This document shows, piece after piece, positions 35,395 through 46,850 of a stretch of DNA of 64,000 nt. The notes under the pieces were generated by a model. That model made no database searches. It worked only from the letters and a program-made list of their open reading frames with translations, and was not told the DNA's origin. The DNA comes from Dicyema japonicum (taxonomy: Eukaryota > Dicyemida > Rhombozoa > Dicyemidae): contig RDEW01000004.1 in the NCBI GenBank assembly GCA_011109175.1, positions 1,697,355-1,761,354 on the forward strand. The letters are read 5' to 3'. Position 1 is the first letter of the stretch, and each line of letters opens with the position of its first letter. The translations under genes and the position numbers were made by a program.

Positions 35395-36200
35395 AAGTGC
35401 TTTTTCACGTAGTCCTAAAAGGGTTTCGCCTGAGGCGTGTTTTGCACCCATCCTCTCCCACGTCATCTTGTTCCTGGACATCATTTGAACATCATCCAGA
35501 TCTCTGCTATCATCAATTTACGACCTGTTGTTTCATAATCATCTTTAAGCAAATTAGAAGTGTATTTCTTGGTCTGCCTCGAACTCCGTTACTTCCGCGC
35601 TGTATAAATATTCTTCCATTATTTTGTTACTTTGTAGTCGGATTCAGTCTAAGAATATTTCCAAATAGTTGCCACCTCGATAAAACAACGTCCAAGCTAA
35701 TTGGTCTAGATTTACATAGAGTATATAGTTTCTCGTTTTAGATTTTTCTCGGCCAGAAGATTCCAGTCAATATACGAGGTTGGCTTTGTGAAAAGTATTT
35801 AGCTCTCTAAATTGTTTTTCGAATTTCTCCATGTTCCTAAATTGTATAGCAATATTGGCTTACAGACGTATAGTTTGACACGAGGTTTCATGATACATGC
35901 TTCTTTCTTATCCAGATGTTCTACATTTTTTGAAGTATATGGTACCCAGCATTTTCCTTCAACATATATCCTCGGCATCAGCTAGTAGTGAGCCAGTTTT
36001 TTGTATCTCTCCAACATTCATAGTTTCTTGCTCTTTCGATTGGTATAATCAGTTTTTTAATGTTCATGCGCAGATCCAAATAAGTTTTGCTTGAAGTAAA
36101 ACTTTTTCAAGTGTTTCCTTGTCTGTGCACCATCCACATATAGTAACTTGATTATGTCCTAGATATTTGTGACCCATATCTTTCCTCAGCTCCCTGAGGG
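35395..36200 (-). pseudogene. Second LINE type, RT thumb and C-terminus
   Basis: Minus strand: KYLGHNQVTICGWCTDKETL near 36180, then decayed frames, then RWQLFGNILRLNP followed by RGRPRNTLLICLKMIM near 35690-35540. YLGH and the (R)W.LFGHILR...RGRPRTTL pair are typical of the C-terminal half of certain LINE pols. It differs from the KMRxLLExxGIT LINEs, so at least two APE-LINE lineages are present. Confidence 0.55.
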
Positions 36201-36329
36201 TAGCTTCGAGGTATATGATTAATAGTACTCACAAAGTATATTGGTAGATAAAAATTCAAAAAATTATTAAATAAAAAATAAAATTATTCGTAAGCCAAGA
36301 AAAATTAAATATTTAAATTTTAACCCGGG

Positions 36330-36420
36330 AAAGAATAAGGAATTTGGCGGAGCGCATCGGGATCATGTGATAGTTAGTTTTGGTTTTACCGTGGTCTTGG
36401 GTGTTGAATAAATAACTACA
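36330..36420 (+). mobile_element. LINE 3' tail
   Basis: GGGATCATGTGATAGTTAGT, TTTGGTTTTACCGTGGTC and TTGAATAAATAA repeat the LINE end seen at 12590-12640. Confidence 0.7.
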
Positions 36421-36539
36421 AAAATTATAATATATTGATATTGTTGCAGCAAAATGGCGGTCATAAACTAACAAGAACCAAAAAAATTTTTGACTGATCA
36501 TTTTTATTGTTATTAAAAAATGTTAAAAGAGCACTTAAT

Positions 36540-36603
36540 TTATGGAGGTTGAATGGCAATTCTGATTCATCTGACGATAGCTATCGAGATACGCTCTCGA
36601 CGT
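36540..36603 (-). mobile_element. REL-2 3' end stub
   Basis: GATAGCTATCGAGATACGCT, then CTCGACG, matches the conserved 3' end of REL-2 (25090-25130). It abuts the truncated tubulin copy at about 36603. Confidence 0.55.
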
Positions 36604-37203
36604 CTGACGTGGACAAAAGTCGCAGACATCTTCCACGAGGCGGAATATCACAAACGGTATTCTTGACGTTGCTGAGGATCCATTCGACGAAATAACACTG
36701 TTCATATTTTATATGTTGAGTATATGCTCATCCACCTTTTTCGTGGACATTCTTCCTCATAAAATAGCAACAGTGAGATAATCCAAGGCGAGGATCACAA
36801 ACAGCCATCATGTTCTTGGCATCAAACATTAACTGGATCAGCTAGGGAACAGTAAGTGATCTGTAATTCTGAGAGCCATTAGATGTCAATGGAGCGAATC
36901 CAGGAATAAAGAAGTAGAGACGAGGGAATGGAACCACATTGACGGCCAGCTTTTAGAGATCAGCATTAAGCTAATCACGTCATAATCACTGAATACCTGT
37001 CAGGGAATCTTATACATGTAGTCACTCCAGACGTGGTGGCAGAGACCAGATAGTTGAATTCACCATATGTAGGAATAGTCATCTTGAGGGTCTGAAGCAA
37101 ATATAGAGGGCTCATTGTAAATGGAGTAAGTCTGATAATTGTGCCCAATAAGCTGATGCATTGAGAGTATGACATTGTAAGGCTCAACAGCTGAATCAGA
37201 GAT

Positions 37204-37233
37204 CTATAAAATGGTTAATCCAATAAAACTCAC
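37204..37233 (-). other. 30-nt spliceosomal intron in tubulin copy
   Basis: On the minus strand it begins GTGAGT and ends TTTTATAG. Removing it joins APYRK to ISDSAVEP exactly as in beta-tubulin (PSPKVSDTVVEP), leaving the frame intact. Left in, it would insert about ten foreign residues. Confidence 0.9.
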
Positions 37234-37560
37234 CTTACGATAAGGAGCGGCCGAGAAGTTGTTCATAATTCGTCAGGAAACCCCTCTCTGACATGTCGAA
37301 TGATCAGAGAATCCATTCCTGATCCAGTGCCACCTGAATAAGGGAATTACTGATGGCAGTTACACCTCTCAGCCTCTTACAAATAAAATCCAAAACAGAG
37401 TCGGCCAACTGCTCCTTCTGTATTGTGTCCTTTTGCCCAGTTGTTTCAGGTTCCCGACTGTCCAAAAACGAAGTTGTCAGGTCGAAGATCTATCCAAATG
37501 GCTGAATCCATGGTTCCAGGCTCTAAGTCAACCAAAATAATCTGGGACCATACCTCCCGC

Positions 37561-37591
37561 CTATATTAAAACTTAATCTATTCTCAACTAC
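37561..37591 (-). other. 31-nt spliceosomal intron in tubulin copy
   Basis: On the minus strand it begins GTAGTT and ends TTAATATAG. Removal joins FYGTA(S) to GRYGP, matching NVYYNEASGGKYVPR of beta-tubulin with one residue fewer. Unremoved, it brings in two stops. Confidence 0.8.
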
Positions 37592-37803
37592 TTGCAGTCC
37601 CGTAGAAATTTATTCTCTCCAACTGCAGACGTTTTTTCAATGCAAGGATGCAATTTTAGTCATGAGAACTTAAATTAAATTCAAATTAAAATGAAAGCTC
37701 ACGTAATTTATTAAGTTATAATAAAATTTTATTAATCTTCTCTTCTAAGACTATTCTCTATAGTGTGTTACGTCGCTGCATAGCCCACATTCAAGAGACT
37801 ACC

Positions 37804-38300
37804 CTAGGTTGACATTCCCTGCCATCTTCCATCAACAGACATCAATACTCCATGCCTTCTCCTCAGCTTGCATACTCTCCAAAGTCTTTCTAACACTAGC
37901 GTCTGTATATAAGCTTTGACCCTCTCCTCCACCTTGAGGGCATCCAGGTGGCCTTTGAAGAATCTGGAGACAATTCCATCCCAAGTGATGACAACAGGGA
38001 TTATTTTCACCTTTGCGCGATGGATAATCTCAAGTTCGTTCCCAGTAGGTTATAATTGTGGAACTTTTCTACCTCGACCTGCTTGAGGCAGTTTTGCGAA
38101 GTGATCCCAATTTCAACAAGAGTAATCGTATTTTTTGTCTTATCATAAACGAAAATGTTTGGTTTGTTATTCGTTACAGCCGTATCCGTACTGATCGTCG
38201 TTTCCTGTGGCATTACTGTAACTCGTTTCCATTCATTGCACACAAATATTGTCCTCAAAAATCATCACCAAATAACTCTTCGCGTCACAAAAATATCATA
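37804..38300 (-). mobile_element. REL-1 retrotransposon fragment, endonuclease end
   Basis: Minus frames NNKPNIFVYDKTKNTITLVE, then IGITSQNCLKQVEVEK, and KIIPVVITWDGIVSRF, then VKAYIQTLVLERLWRVCK match YLDIVVHDKESSQVLFIDVG, ITSQDRMQTGSGEK, CKVLVIPIVLMWEGI and YAYIQSTVLKRTLES of the 18.7-19.1 kb element. Only the last part survives, in two frames. Confidence 0.75.
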
Positions 38301-38805
38301 TTCCGCGTCTCCAGATTTTTTTTCAGAATCTTTAACAGAATTTCCAAACACTTTTTGTGTGTTTCATTGCGATACTGGGAGTGCGTACGATGGTGAATGT
38401 AAACGACACCATTGCGTGGAACACTTAAGCAAGCATCACGGCTCAATTGAAAAATCCGAGAACTTCTAATCTTTACACAGTTCGCCTCTTAATGGAGTTC
38501 GGTATGCCTCAAGAAACTACACTTGGAATTGAAAGTCATTCATCATCCTGTGATACCCATACCTGTTCTGGGTTTGAACCGACTCGTGAAGCTGGGTGAA
38601 AAGTTGTCGGTGATAACTCCCGATGTCCCTAAACACACGGGTAGCGAAAACAAGCCGAATATCGATGTGAGGAGATGGCCATTTACAGGTATTCTTCACC
38701 TCTCATGAAGTCTGGTTGTTCGAGTCACTCAAGGTGGTCACAGAAAATCCAAGTTCTCCAACCACCTTCAGCTGACAATTTCCTTATTTGTAGACGAAAA
38801 GCAGT
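38300..38805. other. Unresolved frames
   Basis: Both strands have open stretches (plus 38155-38469 and 38523-38708; minus 38517-38699). None carries a domain I recognise. They may be the decayed upstream part of the REL-1 fragment or unrelated. Confidence 0.2.
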
Positions 38806-38809
38806 TAAA

Positions 38810-39198
38810 CTATAAATGCCTAACATTGAGATCGTGAAAAATAACGCAATTTGGATGCCTATCAAAGAAATCCTTAATGTGATTTTTACACAACCACAGC
38901 TGCTTAGTGTACAATGCCTCAATTATAAGTAAATAACTAGGCAAATTAATGCGTGGTTTAAAAATGACTCACAGTGAAGGAAGGGTGAGGTACCTTGAAC
39001 GATTGCAGAAATACTCGTCCGCTTAGATACTGGTGCCTGACCTCGATGTGCATCGCTCCACAAGATATGGCAGCTAGTTTACCCGTTAAAGTCTGCAGCA
39101 TCCGTATCATACACTTGGTCTCGTTGAGGACCACGACGCCCACCGTGAAAAACTCGATATGTTCATCCAAAGCTTTCTTTCGTCGGGAAATGGAATTA
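38810..39198 (-). CDS. Possible spliced exons of an unrecognised gene
   Basis: The minus frame from about 39198 to 38973 reads FFTVGVVVLNETKCMIRMLQ, TLTGKLAAISCGAMHIEVRH and QYLSGRVFLQSFKVPHPSFT. A consensus donor GTGAGT follows. A 55-nt intron (38918-38972, ending ATTGAG) would join it in frame to ALYTKQLWLCKNHIKDFFDR followed by HPNCVIFHDLNVRHL. The first exon is more GC-rich than its surroundings. The plus strand is also open here, so strand choice is not certain. No family recognised and no start found. Confidence 0.35.
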
Positions 39199-39239
39199 TT
39201 TTTCTAAATGATTTCTCTGGCAGTTGTTAGGGGAATTAG

Positions 39240-39350
39240 CACAGTGCTCGGTCGACAACTAAAAAAGATCATCCCCTCTATTGGAGGGTTTCCACAATGG
39301 CGGATATGGGTGAACATGGTTTTTGGAAAGGATGGGTTTCCGTCCGTGGA
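39240..39350 (+). repeat. Family B copy
   Basis: CACAGTGCTCGGTCGACAAC, AAAAAAGATCATCCCCTC and TATTGGAGGGTTTCCACAA align with the other family B copies. Confidence 0.55.
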
Positions 39351-39409
39351 AATTCAACATACCGTGTAATTAGACGTTAACTAACTCTATAAATATGCCC
39401 AAATGAGGT

Positions 39410-39640
39410 AAAGTGAGATCTTGATACCAAAGTAAAGTTGGGAACCTTTCACGTGGGTAAATCTCCAAGTTAAAAGGTCAAAATTTTTAATTTTGTAAAA
39501 TAGTGTTAAAATCATATATCGGGAATCAAACGTGAGCAGGTCCCTATGTTAGCGAGGTCGAAAAATAATTTTATAAAATTGTGTTAAAATGAGAATTTTG
39601 AAATCAAATATAAAATAGGAACCACATGTTTCACTGTTGG
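39410..39640. repeat. Imperfect direct repeat
   Basis: AATTTTGTAAAATAGTGTTA and ATTTTATAAAATTGTGTTA, each followed by AAAT and a diverged tail, recur about 80 bp apart. Confidence 0.5.
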
Positions 39641-39699
39641 AGGCCGGCTACCATCAAACGTCCATCTGAGAGTGTTAGGGGGTCTCATAAGTCCTTTAT

Positions 39700-41030
39700 T
39701 TTTATTGGTGGTCTTGGTCCGAAAAGGATTGATTGATGATATCACCCAGCCAGTGTAGTGAAATAAATATTTGAAACAAAGGCTAAAATAATCGAATTGA
39801 TCGTTTCGTTTCCTAAAGAAACTTGTACGCCTAGATACACTAAAAAGGCACGACGCACGTGAGACTCGGTGGCTTCTCTATTTGATCTCTATTGCAATCA
39901 CGAGAGACAATTCAACGTCGAATATGTCGGAAAACATCATGTGAAGCGACAACACATAACAAAGCAAATTTTTAACAACGACATGTCGGGTTGAGGTGTC
40001 TATAAAAAAGTTGGTAATATTAGTCAGAAAAATTTAAATTTTAAACATACCGACAAGTTAATGAACTATGGATAGGAAAACGTCATGTGTCTTTGCCTTA
40101 GACAGTATAAGGCTTCCTCAAAGTCGATCTTCGTTGTAATACAGATTTAATGGGAATCAAAAAGTTCGAGAAGAGACTTAACTCACTCATTCAAGATAAT
40201 TACGGTCTTTTTTGGACTGAAGAGACCAATGCTAATTGAAAAGGAAGCGTTATATGTAAAATGTTCCAAATGACCAAAACTCTCCTAGTCATAAGGACAT
40301 GCTGAAATTTGTTTGACATTTTCTAAAATGGACCAAACACACTAACAAATGGCATCATGGAAAACCATTCTACGATATCTGTGGAAAATTCTGTTGAGGT
40401 CAACTTGCGATGCTTCCTGGAGTTCTTGACGGTGATCTGAGAAGTTTACTTTAAACACGTGATAGTATAAGCGATTTATAATATTTAGTGGTGACACCTA
40501 CCTGCTGCTACTGAAAACGTAAATATCGAGTTAATCATGGATCGCATGACAGAACACAATCGAGATTTCCTTAAAATGGCTTACTCTCCGGAACTCCCTT
40601 TTGGGCCGAAAGTTAGATTTTGTCGAAAATCATTTCAAATGTGTGAGAGGAAACCTTTTCTATTATAGAGATTGATCCCTGATTCTGAGACAAATCGTTA
40701 GAAGATTAATATGGGAGGGCCGGAGGTAATTAAAGAAATGTGTAGTAATTAGTGAGCATAGTAACAAAAAAAATTTTTGGTGGATAACAAATGGAGGGGT
40801 TAGTCCAAATATTGATGGATTATTTATGGACTATTAAAGATTTAAGGATAACGTGAAACATCTTTGTTGGGATTATCCTTGAATCAAATCAAGATGTAAA
40901 ATGCCTTTTGGGGACCGGTGGTTAACTGAACGATTGTGGAGTTATCGAACCACAAGAATAAATAAATCATGTTCGGTGATGGAGGTTACTAACCAGACGG
41001 TGGACTTAAGGCTTCTTATATTAGTTAACT
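39700..41030. other. Decayed element, class unclear
   Basis: A plus frame near 39880-39980 reads ASLFDLYCNHERQFNVEYVG, then KHHVKRQHITKQIF. The C/H spacing hints at a BED-like finger of a hAT transposase, but the pattern is incomplete. Nothing else recognised up to the pogo insertion. Confidence 0.25.
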
Positions 41031-41047
41031 ATACTCCAAACTAATTA

Positions 41048-42843
41048 CAGTCCGACCCCGAATTGGGGCAGACCCCAGGGGTGGGGCACCCTCGGATTTT
41101 GGGGTACCCCGCATTTTGGGGCATTTTTTTTTGGCCAACATTTTGGCAGAGTAAAATGGAAAATCGATAAAAAATATGGAAATTTTGGGGCACTATAAAA
41201 TGGTGGTGAATAAAATTATAAGTAAATAAAATTATATTTTATTAATAAATATATAATTTTAATTTACACGTTAATAAATAATATTTTATTGTTAATAAAT
41301 TTTTGTTTTTTAAAAAAAAAAATTTACGCGTGTATTTACACTTTTGTTGTGAATGGCTATCAACTACGAAACAAAATTAATGATTGCTAAATTGATATTG
41401 AAGAACAAATTATCTGAAAGACAGATAATTAAAAAATACAAAACTAGTAAAGGCATGATTTCGCGAATAAAAAAAACAATTGTACCTTTTCTTGAACAAG
41501 GAACTGTAAACACGGATGAGGATCCTATGCCTTATTGTGAGAAATCTAAATTCGATGATCAAGTTTTTGAAATATTTCAGAAACTACGCGAAGATAAGGT
41601 TCCAATATCAGGTCCTTTTATAAAGAAAATTGCCTTATATACGGCTTCAAAAATTGGATTTGATTCTTTCAAAGCTTCAAACGGCTGGCTTGACAGATTT
41701 AAAAAGCGACATGAACTGAAATTTAAATCAATTTGTGGAGAAAAAAATTCATGTGACTTGACTTACATCAATGAGTTTTTTAAAATTCTTGATGAGAAAA
41801 TTATTCAATATGGAAGACAAAATGTTTTTAATTGTGATGAAACTGCTCTTTATATAAAAAGGACTCCACGAAAGTCGTTTGTCGGAATAAATGACGATAC
41901 TTTTGGCTTTAAACAGGGAAAAGAAAGAGTCACTGTACTTCTTTGTTGCAATTCCATGGGGGAAAAACTTGAGCCATTGATTGTTGGAAAATTTAAAAAC
42001 CCTCGATGTCTCAAAAATTTCAATGTGAAAGATTTTGGAATTTCATATTCATCCTCTAAAAATGCATGGATGACTGGAAATATTTTTATGAGCTGGTTGA
42101 CTCGGATAAATGAAAGATTTTATACAATCAACAGAAAAGTATTAATATTGCTTGATAATGCGGGATGTCATAAAACTATTGAATGCTCAAATATTGAGTT
42201 TTTATTTTTGCCAAAAAATACAACACCGTATTTGCAACGATTGGATATGGGAATTATCAAGACCTTTAAAGATTATTACTCAAATTATCTGATTCAGTAT
42301 TTGTGTTTTGAGGGGATGATGATGAATTCAAACGGTTGATAAACAAAATAAACCTTCGTCATGTAATTCTGCTAATTTCTAAAAGCTAGGGAAAACTTGA
42401 TCCGAGTTTAATATTTAAGTGCTGGAATCAAATTGAAAAGATTCGTGATTCCGTAAAAATTGAAGATACCATTACAGAAGAAATGATCAACAATGCCGTA
42501 AACGAAACATTGAATGGGGAAAGTGACGAATTCGTTGATAATATTTACAACGAAGGTTTAGAAAACAATAACATGGAAACAATTCTAAAAGAAACGCAAG
42601 ATTCTCTTGATCAGCTAGAGAAGAAAATTTTTTACATATCTCCTGAAATGCTCAAAGAATTTTACGATTTTCGACTTAATTTTATGAAAAATGTAAGAAG
42701 TAAAAGGATAACTGGGGATAAATTAACTGATTATTTTTCTAAAATTGATTTTTGATGTTTAAAATCTCTGTTTTATTAAACCCCTGTTTTTGGGGCACCC
42801 CCGCTTTTTGGGGCACTTGGTGCCCCAATTCGGGGTCGGACTG
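41048..42843 (+). mobile_element. pogo/Tigger-type DNA transposon, both ends present
   Basis: The terminal inverted repeats CAGTCCGACCCCGAATTGGG at the left and CCCAATTCGGGGTCGGACTG at the right are perfect over 20 bp and more. Both ends are flanked by TA (41046-41047 and 42844-42845), the target duplication of the Tc1/mariner/pogo superfamily. Subterminal GGGGCACC and TTTTGGGGCA motifs repeat near both ends. Length is 1796 bp. Confidence 0.95.
41353..42755 (+). pseudogene. pogo/Tigger transposase, one frameshift and one stop
   Basis: Frame 41353-42339 gives 328 codons, starting at the first ATG after the left end. An N-terminal Psq/CENP-B-type HTH (KLMIAKLILKNKLSERQIIK, then YKTSKGMISRIKK) is followed by a second HTH (FKASNGWLDRFKKRHELK) and a DDE_1 domain. 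The catalytic residues are visible: D in FNCDETALYIK, D in VLILLDNAGCHKT and D in LQRLDMGIIKTFKDYY. Near 42317 a one-base loss moves the frame; it continues DDDEFKRLINKINLRHVILL and meets a TAG where SW would be likely. It then runs through KCWNQIEKIRDS into 42483-42755, ending at LTDYFSKIDF. Damage is slight, so the insertion is fairly recent. Confidence 0.9.
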
Positions 42844-42859
42844 TAATTGGATTTTCAGA

Positions 42860-43085
42860 TTTGACGAAGACTGTTCTTTGTGAGACACGTGGAAAACTGG
42901 ATAGCGGTTGTTTTGGAGAAATTGATATTTCCAAAGATTATCTTGAAACTTTAGTAAGTAACTCTGAGCGACATTTCATTATTCCCAGTTTATTAAGTTC
43001 GCGTGGCGCCATGTGGTGCTACGTGGATAGTTTGTCAAAATTATTTTCTTTCCTTCCGATGGCGTCACTGGATCCACCTTACTGA
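42860..43085 (+). other. Open frame flanking the pogo insertion, plus family C motif
   Basis: A frame from about 42861 reads KTVLCETRGKLDSGCFGEID and continues ISKDYLETLVSNSERHF. It looks protein-like but is not recognised. The family C motif GTGGCGCCATGTGGTGCTAC lies at 43003-43022 inside its last part. A ...TTTTCAG just before it could be a splice acceptor. Confidence 0.25.
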
Positions 43086-43149
43086 GGAGACCGGCATCAA
43101 GGGGATCCATCGATTCTTCCCCGGGACAACGTCGTTACCTAATGACAAG

Positions 43150-43215
43150 TTCTGGAATGCTGAAACTAGCCAGGATCAAGGAGTTAGTTAGTTTGGTTAC
43201 CCTTGGTCTTTGGAA
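43150..43215 (+). mobile_element. LINE 3' tail
   Basis: GGATCAAGGAGTTAGTTAGT, then TTGGTTACCCTTGGTCTTTG, matches the LINE terminus at 12600 and 36360. Confidence 0.55.
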
Positions 43216-43570
43216 ATAATTTTAATTAGCAAATATCATCTACCAAAGTAGGGGTGGTCAATGGCCACTAATCTATGTACAAGATATCTCCCATCCAAAC
43301 TACAATTATCAGAGTCATGCCTCTTCGAAAAGGTGAATTTCTAACCGCAGCCAATCTACCAAACAACTTCATTTATTGCATCCTTCAAAGAAATCTTAAA
43401 AACTTTCCAAAATAAAAAAAAGATGAACACTCTAGTATTTATTCACTAAAAGAGTTTAACAAAGATCCTTGCCCTTATTTTTTAATTCCAATAAAACCTA
43501 CATGGATCAGTCTGAAGTCACCAAGAATTGAGATTCGTGGGATTCTACAGTTAAAATGATTTCAAACAAA

Positions 43571-43741
43571 CCCACGTGGCTAATTTTTGTTTGTCAAAAA
43601 ATTGAATAATCTTTTTGTTTTATTGATTTGTCCTTATTTATCATTTTATTAGCACCCACGTGGTCATGAGTTCTCTAAAACTTAAGATTTTAAGATAACT
43701 GACGACCTACTTTGGCTTTCTAATTATAAAAACCCACGTGG
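43571..43741 (+). repeat. CCCACGTGG-bearing array 1
   Basis: CCCACGTGG occurs at 43571, 43655 and 43733 (spacings 84 and 78). The sequence between the copies is AT-rich and poorly conserved. No gene found from 43220 to 44340. Confidence 0.6.
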
Positions 43742-44344
43742 ATATACTTGGTATACTAAAATAAGCTTATATGGAAATTGTGAGATGTGATTTACGTCAT
43801 TTTAATTACTTTACGAATCATAGGACACACCATTTCATCATAGGCGCATCAAATTAGCGAACATTAAGTATTCCAGATTTCTTTAAAAAATGCCTTTAAA
43901 TGATCGGTAGCTTAGAAATGTTATTTTTGAATATTACCTGATTCGAGAGCGATATTAACTAACTCCTGCTAAACAAGGACCGAGATGAACCAGGATATTG
44001 GGAGAAACGTAGGAGGAACACACTAAATTCATTGTATTTGTGATAAGAAAACCGATCACATAACTAGTTAACTCAATCATTAACCACTACCAAGAATCTC
44101 AAAGCTTTATCGTCATGAAATTTTCGATCTTGACAATAACTCTTTTACTGATCTTCCAAACCATTCCAGAGATCCTTAGGGATATCAGCTTGGAATAAAT
44201 TGATTTCCAAGTTCGGCCACTTTCCTGCAATAAAATACATATATGATAATTTTTTTAGTTAAATATTAAATATTTAATTTATATTCTCTTACGAATAATT
44301 ATAAAAATTTAATAGTAAATATTTAAATTTTTATAATTAAATTA

Positions 44345-44670
44345 ATTCCAAAGACCACTGTTAAACTGAATAAACTAAGCTAAGTGATCCCGACGAATTG
44401 TATCAAGGCTCTCATCTTTGCTCGGTGTTGATCTCTATGAACCTACACAAGTTCGTTGCGGGCGAGCACTTCCTTTTTGGCATTGATGTCCATTTTTGTT
44501 TTTTTCGATTAGTTCCTCCATGAGCGTCGGTGATTTAATGTTTTCCCCTGTGCATATCTCTCCGTTAGTTTGAAGGCCTTTTTCTGGGTTGCGGAGATTT
44601 TCTGGATGTTCGTATAAAAAGCCAGCAGTGGTCCCTATGCAGTACACGCATATGAAATGCATGGATCGAT
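44345..44670 (-). mobile_element. LINE 3' end with C-terminal ORF part
   Basis: The minus frame 44662-44435 includes TAGFLYEHPENLRNPEKGLQ and TLMEELIEKNKNGHQC. It is followed by AKMRALIQFVGIT, a stop and the shared tail (complement of AAGACCACTGTTAAACTG). Parallel frames occur at 50.6 and 55.3 kb. Confidence 0.65.
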
Positions 44671-44699
44671 GTACTGATGATTATAATTTAGCAGTAATT

Positions 44700-45650
44700 G
44701 GTTGTTAGGGACCAAAATTCTCTATTAGTACAAATAGTAATTCGAAATCAGTGCTTTTATTTTTCTGTTTCCACATGAATTCTGTGAAATAACTGTTAAG
44801 ATCGTCCAGAATTATTTTTTGGCTTAGAAAATAGACTTTCTACTATTATTCCTTCATCATCAATTGTTAGTTAAACTGATAATACTGATTTTCGATTTTA
44901 ATGAAGTAATTCATGTGTACAGGCCTCTCATAAACATTTCCCAGTCTGCTGTTGTCGTCGAACACCAGCCAAAATAATTGGAATAATAGCGTGTTATTCA
45001 CAAGAATAATTAATTTCCTACTGATTTATATAAATTTTAACGCTCAGAGAGCTTTCGATGCAACCAAACAAGAGTCAAGACAAGATTCATAAAATCTCAG
45101 GTTATTGGCTTAAGTTACTAACAAGGACATAGCAAAGGCTTCAAATGCGGACACGTGAGTTCAGCAGCATAAATTCAAAGCAGTCTTACAACTCTGAATG
45201 GGTAAATGTCACTGCAGCTGGGTTTAATATAAATGGTTTTAATAAGAGTATTGTAAATATTCCTATTCAAAGAAAGTGATAATTTTGAACAAATCTCGGA
45301 AGGATCCCCGTTATTCGGTTTCGTTTGACAAAATTAAGGAGAAGACTTACGTTGTAGACGGAAACCGTTTCACTTCAATATTGGAGGAAGATAACAGAGA
45401 TTACATGGCTAAAAACGGATATTATGATACTTTGTTATAAATAAAATTAATTTAAATTTATTAAATTTAAAATTTTTCCATCGATGTGTGTCTTGTGTTT
45501 ATTTTAAAATTTATATTTATGTTCTCTTTATTTCCAATCCATATTAATGATTCTCCTTATAAAAAGTCATCTTACATCTTGTGAGCATTTAGAGAGTGAG
45601 TGAAATCACTTAATGGGCATGATCTTCTCTTAATTGTTTTCAACTAAATG
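44700..45650. other. No recognisable gene
   Basis: AT-rich, with no domain-bearing frame on either strand. Confidence 0.4.
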
Positions 45651-45659
45651 GAATTTTAA

Positions 45660-45850
45660 CCACCTGTCTAGGTGACGCCCAGTGCCAAGCCGGCACGAAA
45701 AAGGATCATTTGCTCTTCCCCACTCCACTGGAGGGGTTTCCACAACTGCATGTAATGGAGGTCTTACCTTTTATGTTGATTCCGGATGGACAACTGCATG
45801 TAATGGACGTCTTACCTTTTATGTTGATTTCGGATGTCCCTGACATATAT
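45660..45850 (+). repeat. Family B copy with internal 47-bp duplication
   Basis: CACCTGTCTAGGTGACGCCC, AGTGCCAAGCCGGCACGAAA and GGATCATTTGCTC are followed by CCCCACTCCACTGGAGGGGT. ACAACTGCATGTAATGGA, GTCTTACCTTTTATGTTGAT and TCCGGATG are then duplicated in tandem. Two hairpins are evident: GTGCC/GGCAC and CTCCA/TGGAG. Confidence 0.7.
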
Positions 45851-46074
45851 CTTTTGGTTGCTATCCGATAAAAGATCTTCATAGATTCATTTTACTTTAG
45901 TAACTTTTTTTATTACTATTTCTCTGTAGGCTCTGTTGTGTGAACAATGCGGTAAATTACACGATTCATCGATCAAATTAAGATATTAACCGATCTAAAT
46001 GAGATGTTTTGTAGTGCAATGTTGAGTGATCGTAATTAATCATCATATAGGGTGATTATGAAATCTTAGTTAAT

Positions 46075-46850
46075 TTTATATATCTGTTTTGCTAAACAGG
46101 CCATCAAGACCCCAAGTGTCTGCGTTTTTGCCTACAAAAGAAGTCGATAGGGGGACGGATGTCAGAGGAACAGTTGTCCATTTTCCGACTACGCCACGAA
46201 TGAGCATTATGGATTCTCTTATTCTTGGCAGAACATGAGGATTCCGCGGCCATTCCTTCATAGTGATCGATTCGACAGTGGAGTCGAGAGTGGGATTCAG
46301 TTCGATTGCGTAAAAGAAGTTGATTTTGTCCAAAGGCGATGCTAAAGTGCATACTTCCATGAATCACAAGCACCATTCCATTGCGAGAACAATGGTTTGA
46401 CTGTATAATTTGCGTATGCAATCTTCTATGGGCTCTTCACAACAATTGTCTTGTGCATAACTTTTGCGGAGTCCTTTCGTCAGGATTTTTCGACATGCCT
46501 TGTGAAGGTCATCAATGAGTCATAAGTCACGCAAGGAATTTTGGGTTATTTGAAACCAGTTATAGGCATTCCAGACGAACCTCGGGAACATCAGGTATGC
46601 TTGGACAACCGCAGATGATGACATCATCTATGGAAAATTGTGAAGGAAAAGATTGAATAACTGTCGGAGAAAGAAGAGAGCCTTGTGGAACTTCATTTGG
46701 AAGCAGTCGTGATCTCGACCTACTCTCGCCATGCATTCTCATCTGCGCCGTCTGGTCAGGAGGTTTTCCAGCCAGAGTTTAAGGTTCGCGTGGATGTCGA
46801 AGTCGAAAATCTTCTTTGTAAGGTGAGTCCTCAAGACTGAGTAAAAGCCT
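46075..46850 (-). pseudogene. APE-type LINE RT fragment
   Basis: The minus strand gives DIHANLKLWLENLLTRR near 46780, NEVPQGSLLSPTVIQ (motif B) and, after a shift, the DD box as SIDDVIICG. The RT C-terminal part follows (INFFYAIELNPTLDSTVESI, then TMKEWPRNPHVLPRIRESIM). Stops and shifts disable it. Confidence 0.65.

Larger units (their letters stand above)
36602..37660 (-). pseudogene. Beta-tubulin pseudogene with two tiny introns
   Basis: Minus-strand pieces follow beta-tubulin in order: [36 protein letters not shown][stop][137 protein letters not shown]. Roughly residues 45 to 360 of about 445 are covered. Single-base shifts and stops of all three kinds disable it. The introns at 37204-37233 (30 nt) and 37561-37591 (31 nt) are still in place, so this is a decayed genomic copy and not a retrocopy. 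The C-terminal end is lost at about 36602, where a REL-2 stub begins. Confidence 0.9.

Noticed and set aside
43571-43741. CRISPR array
   Set aside because: Repeats are only 9 bp, the genome is eukaryotic and the intervals do not resemble unique spacers flanked by long repeats.
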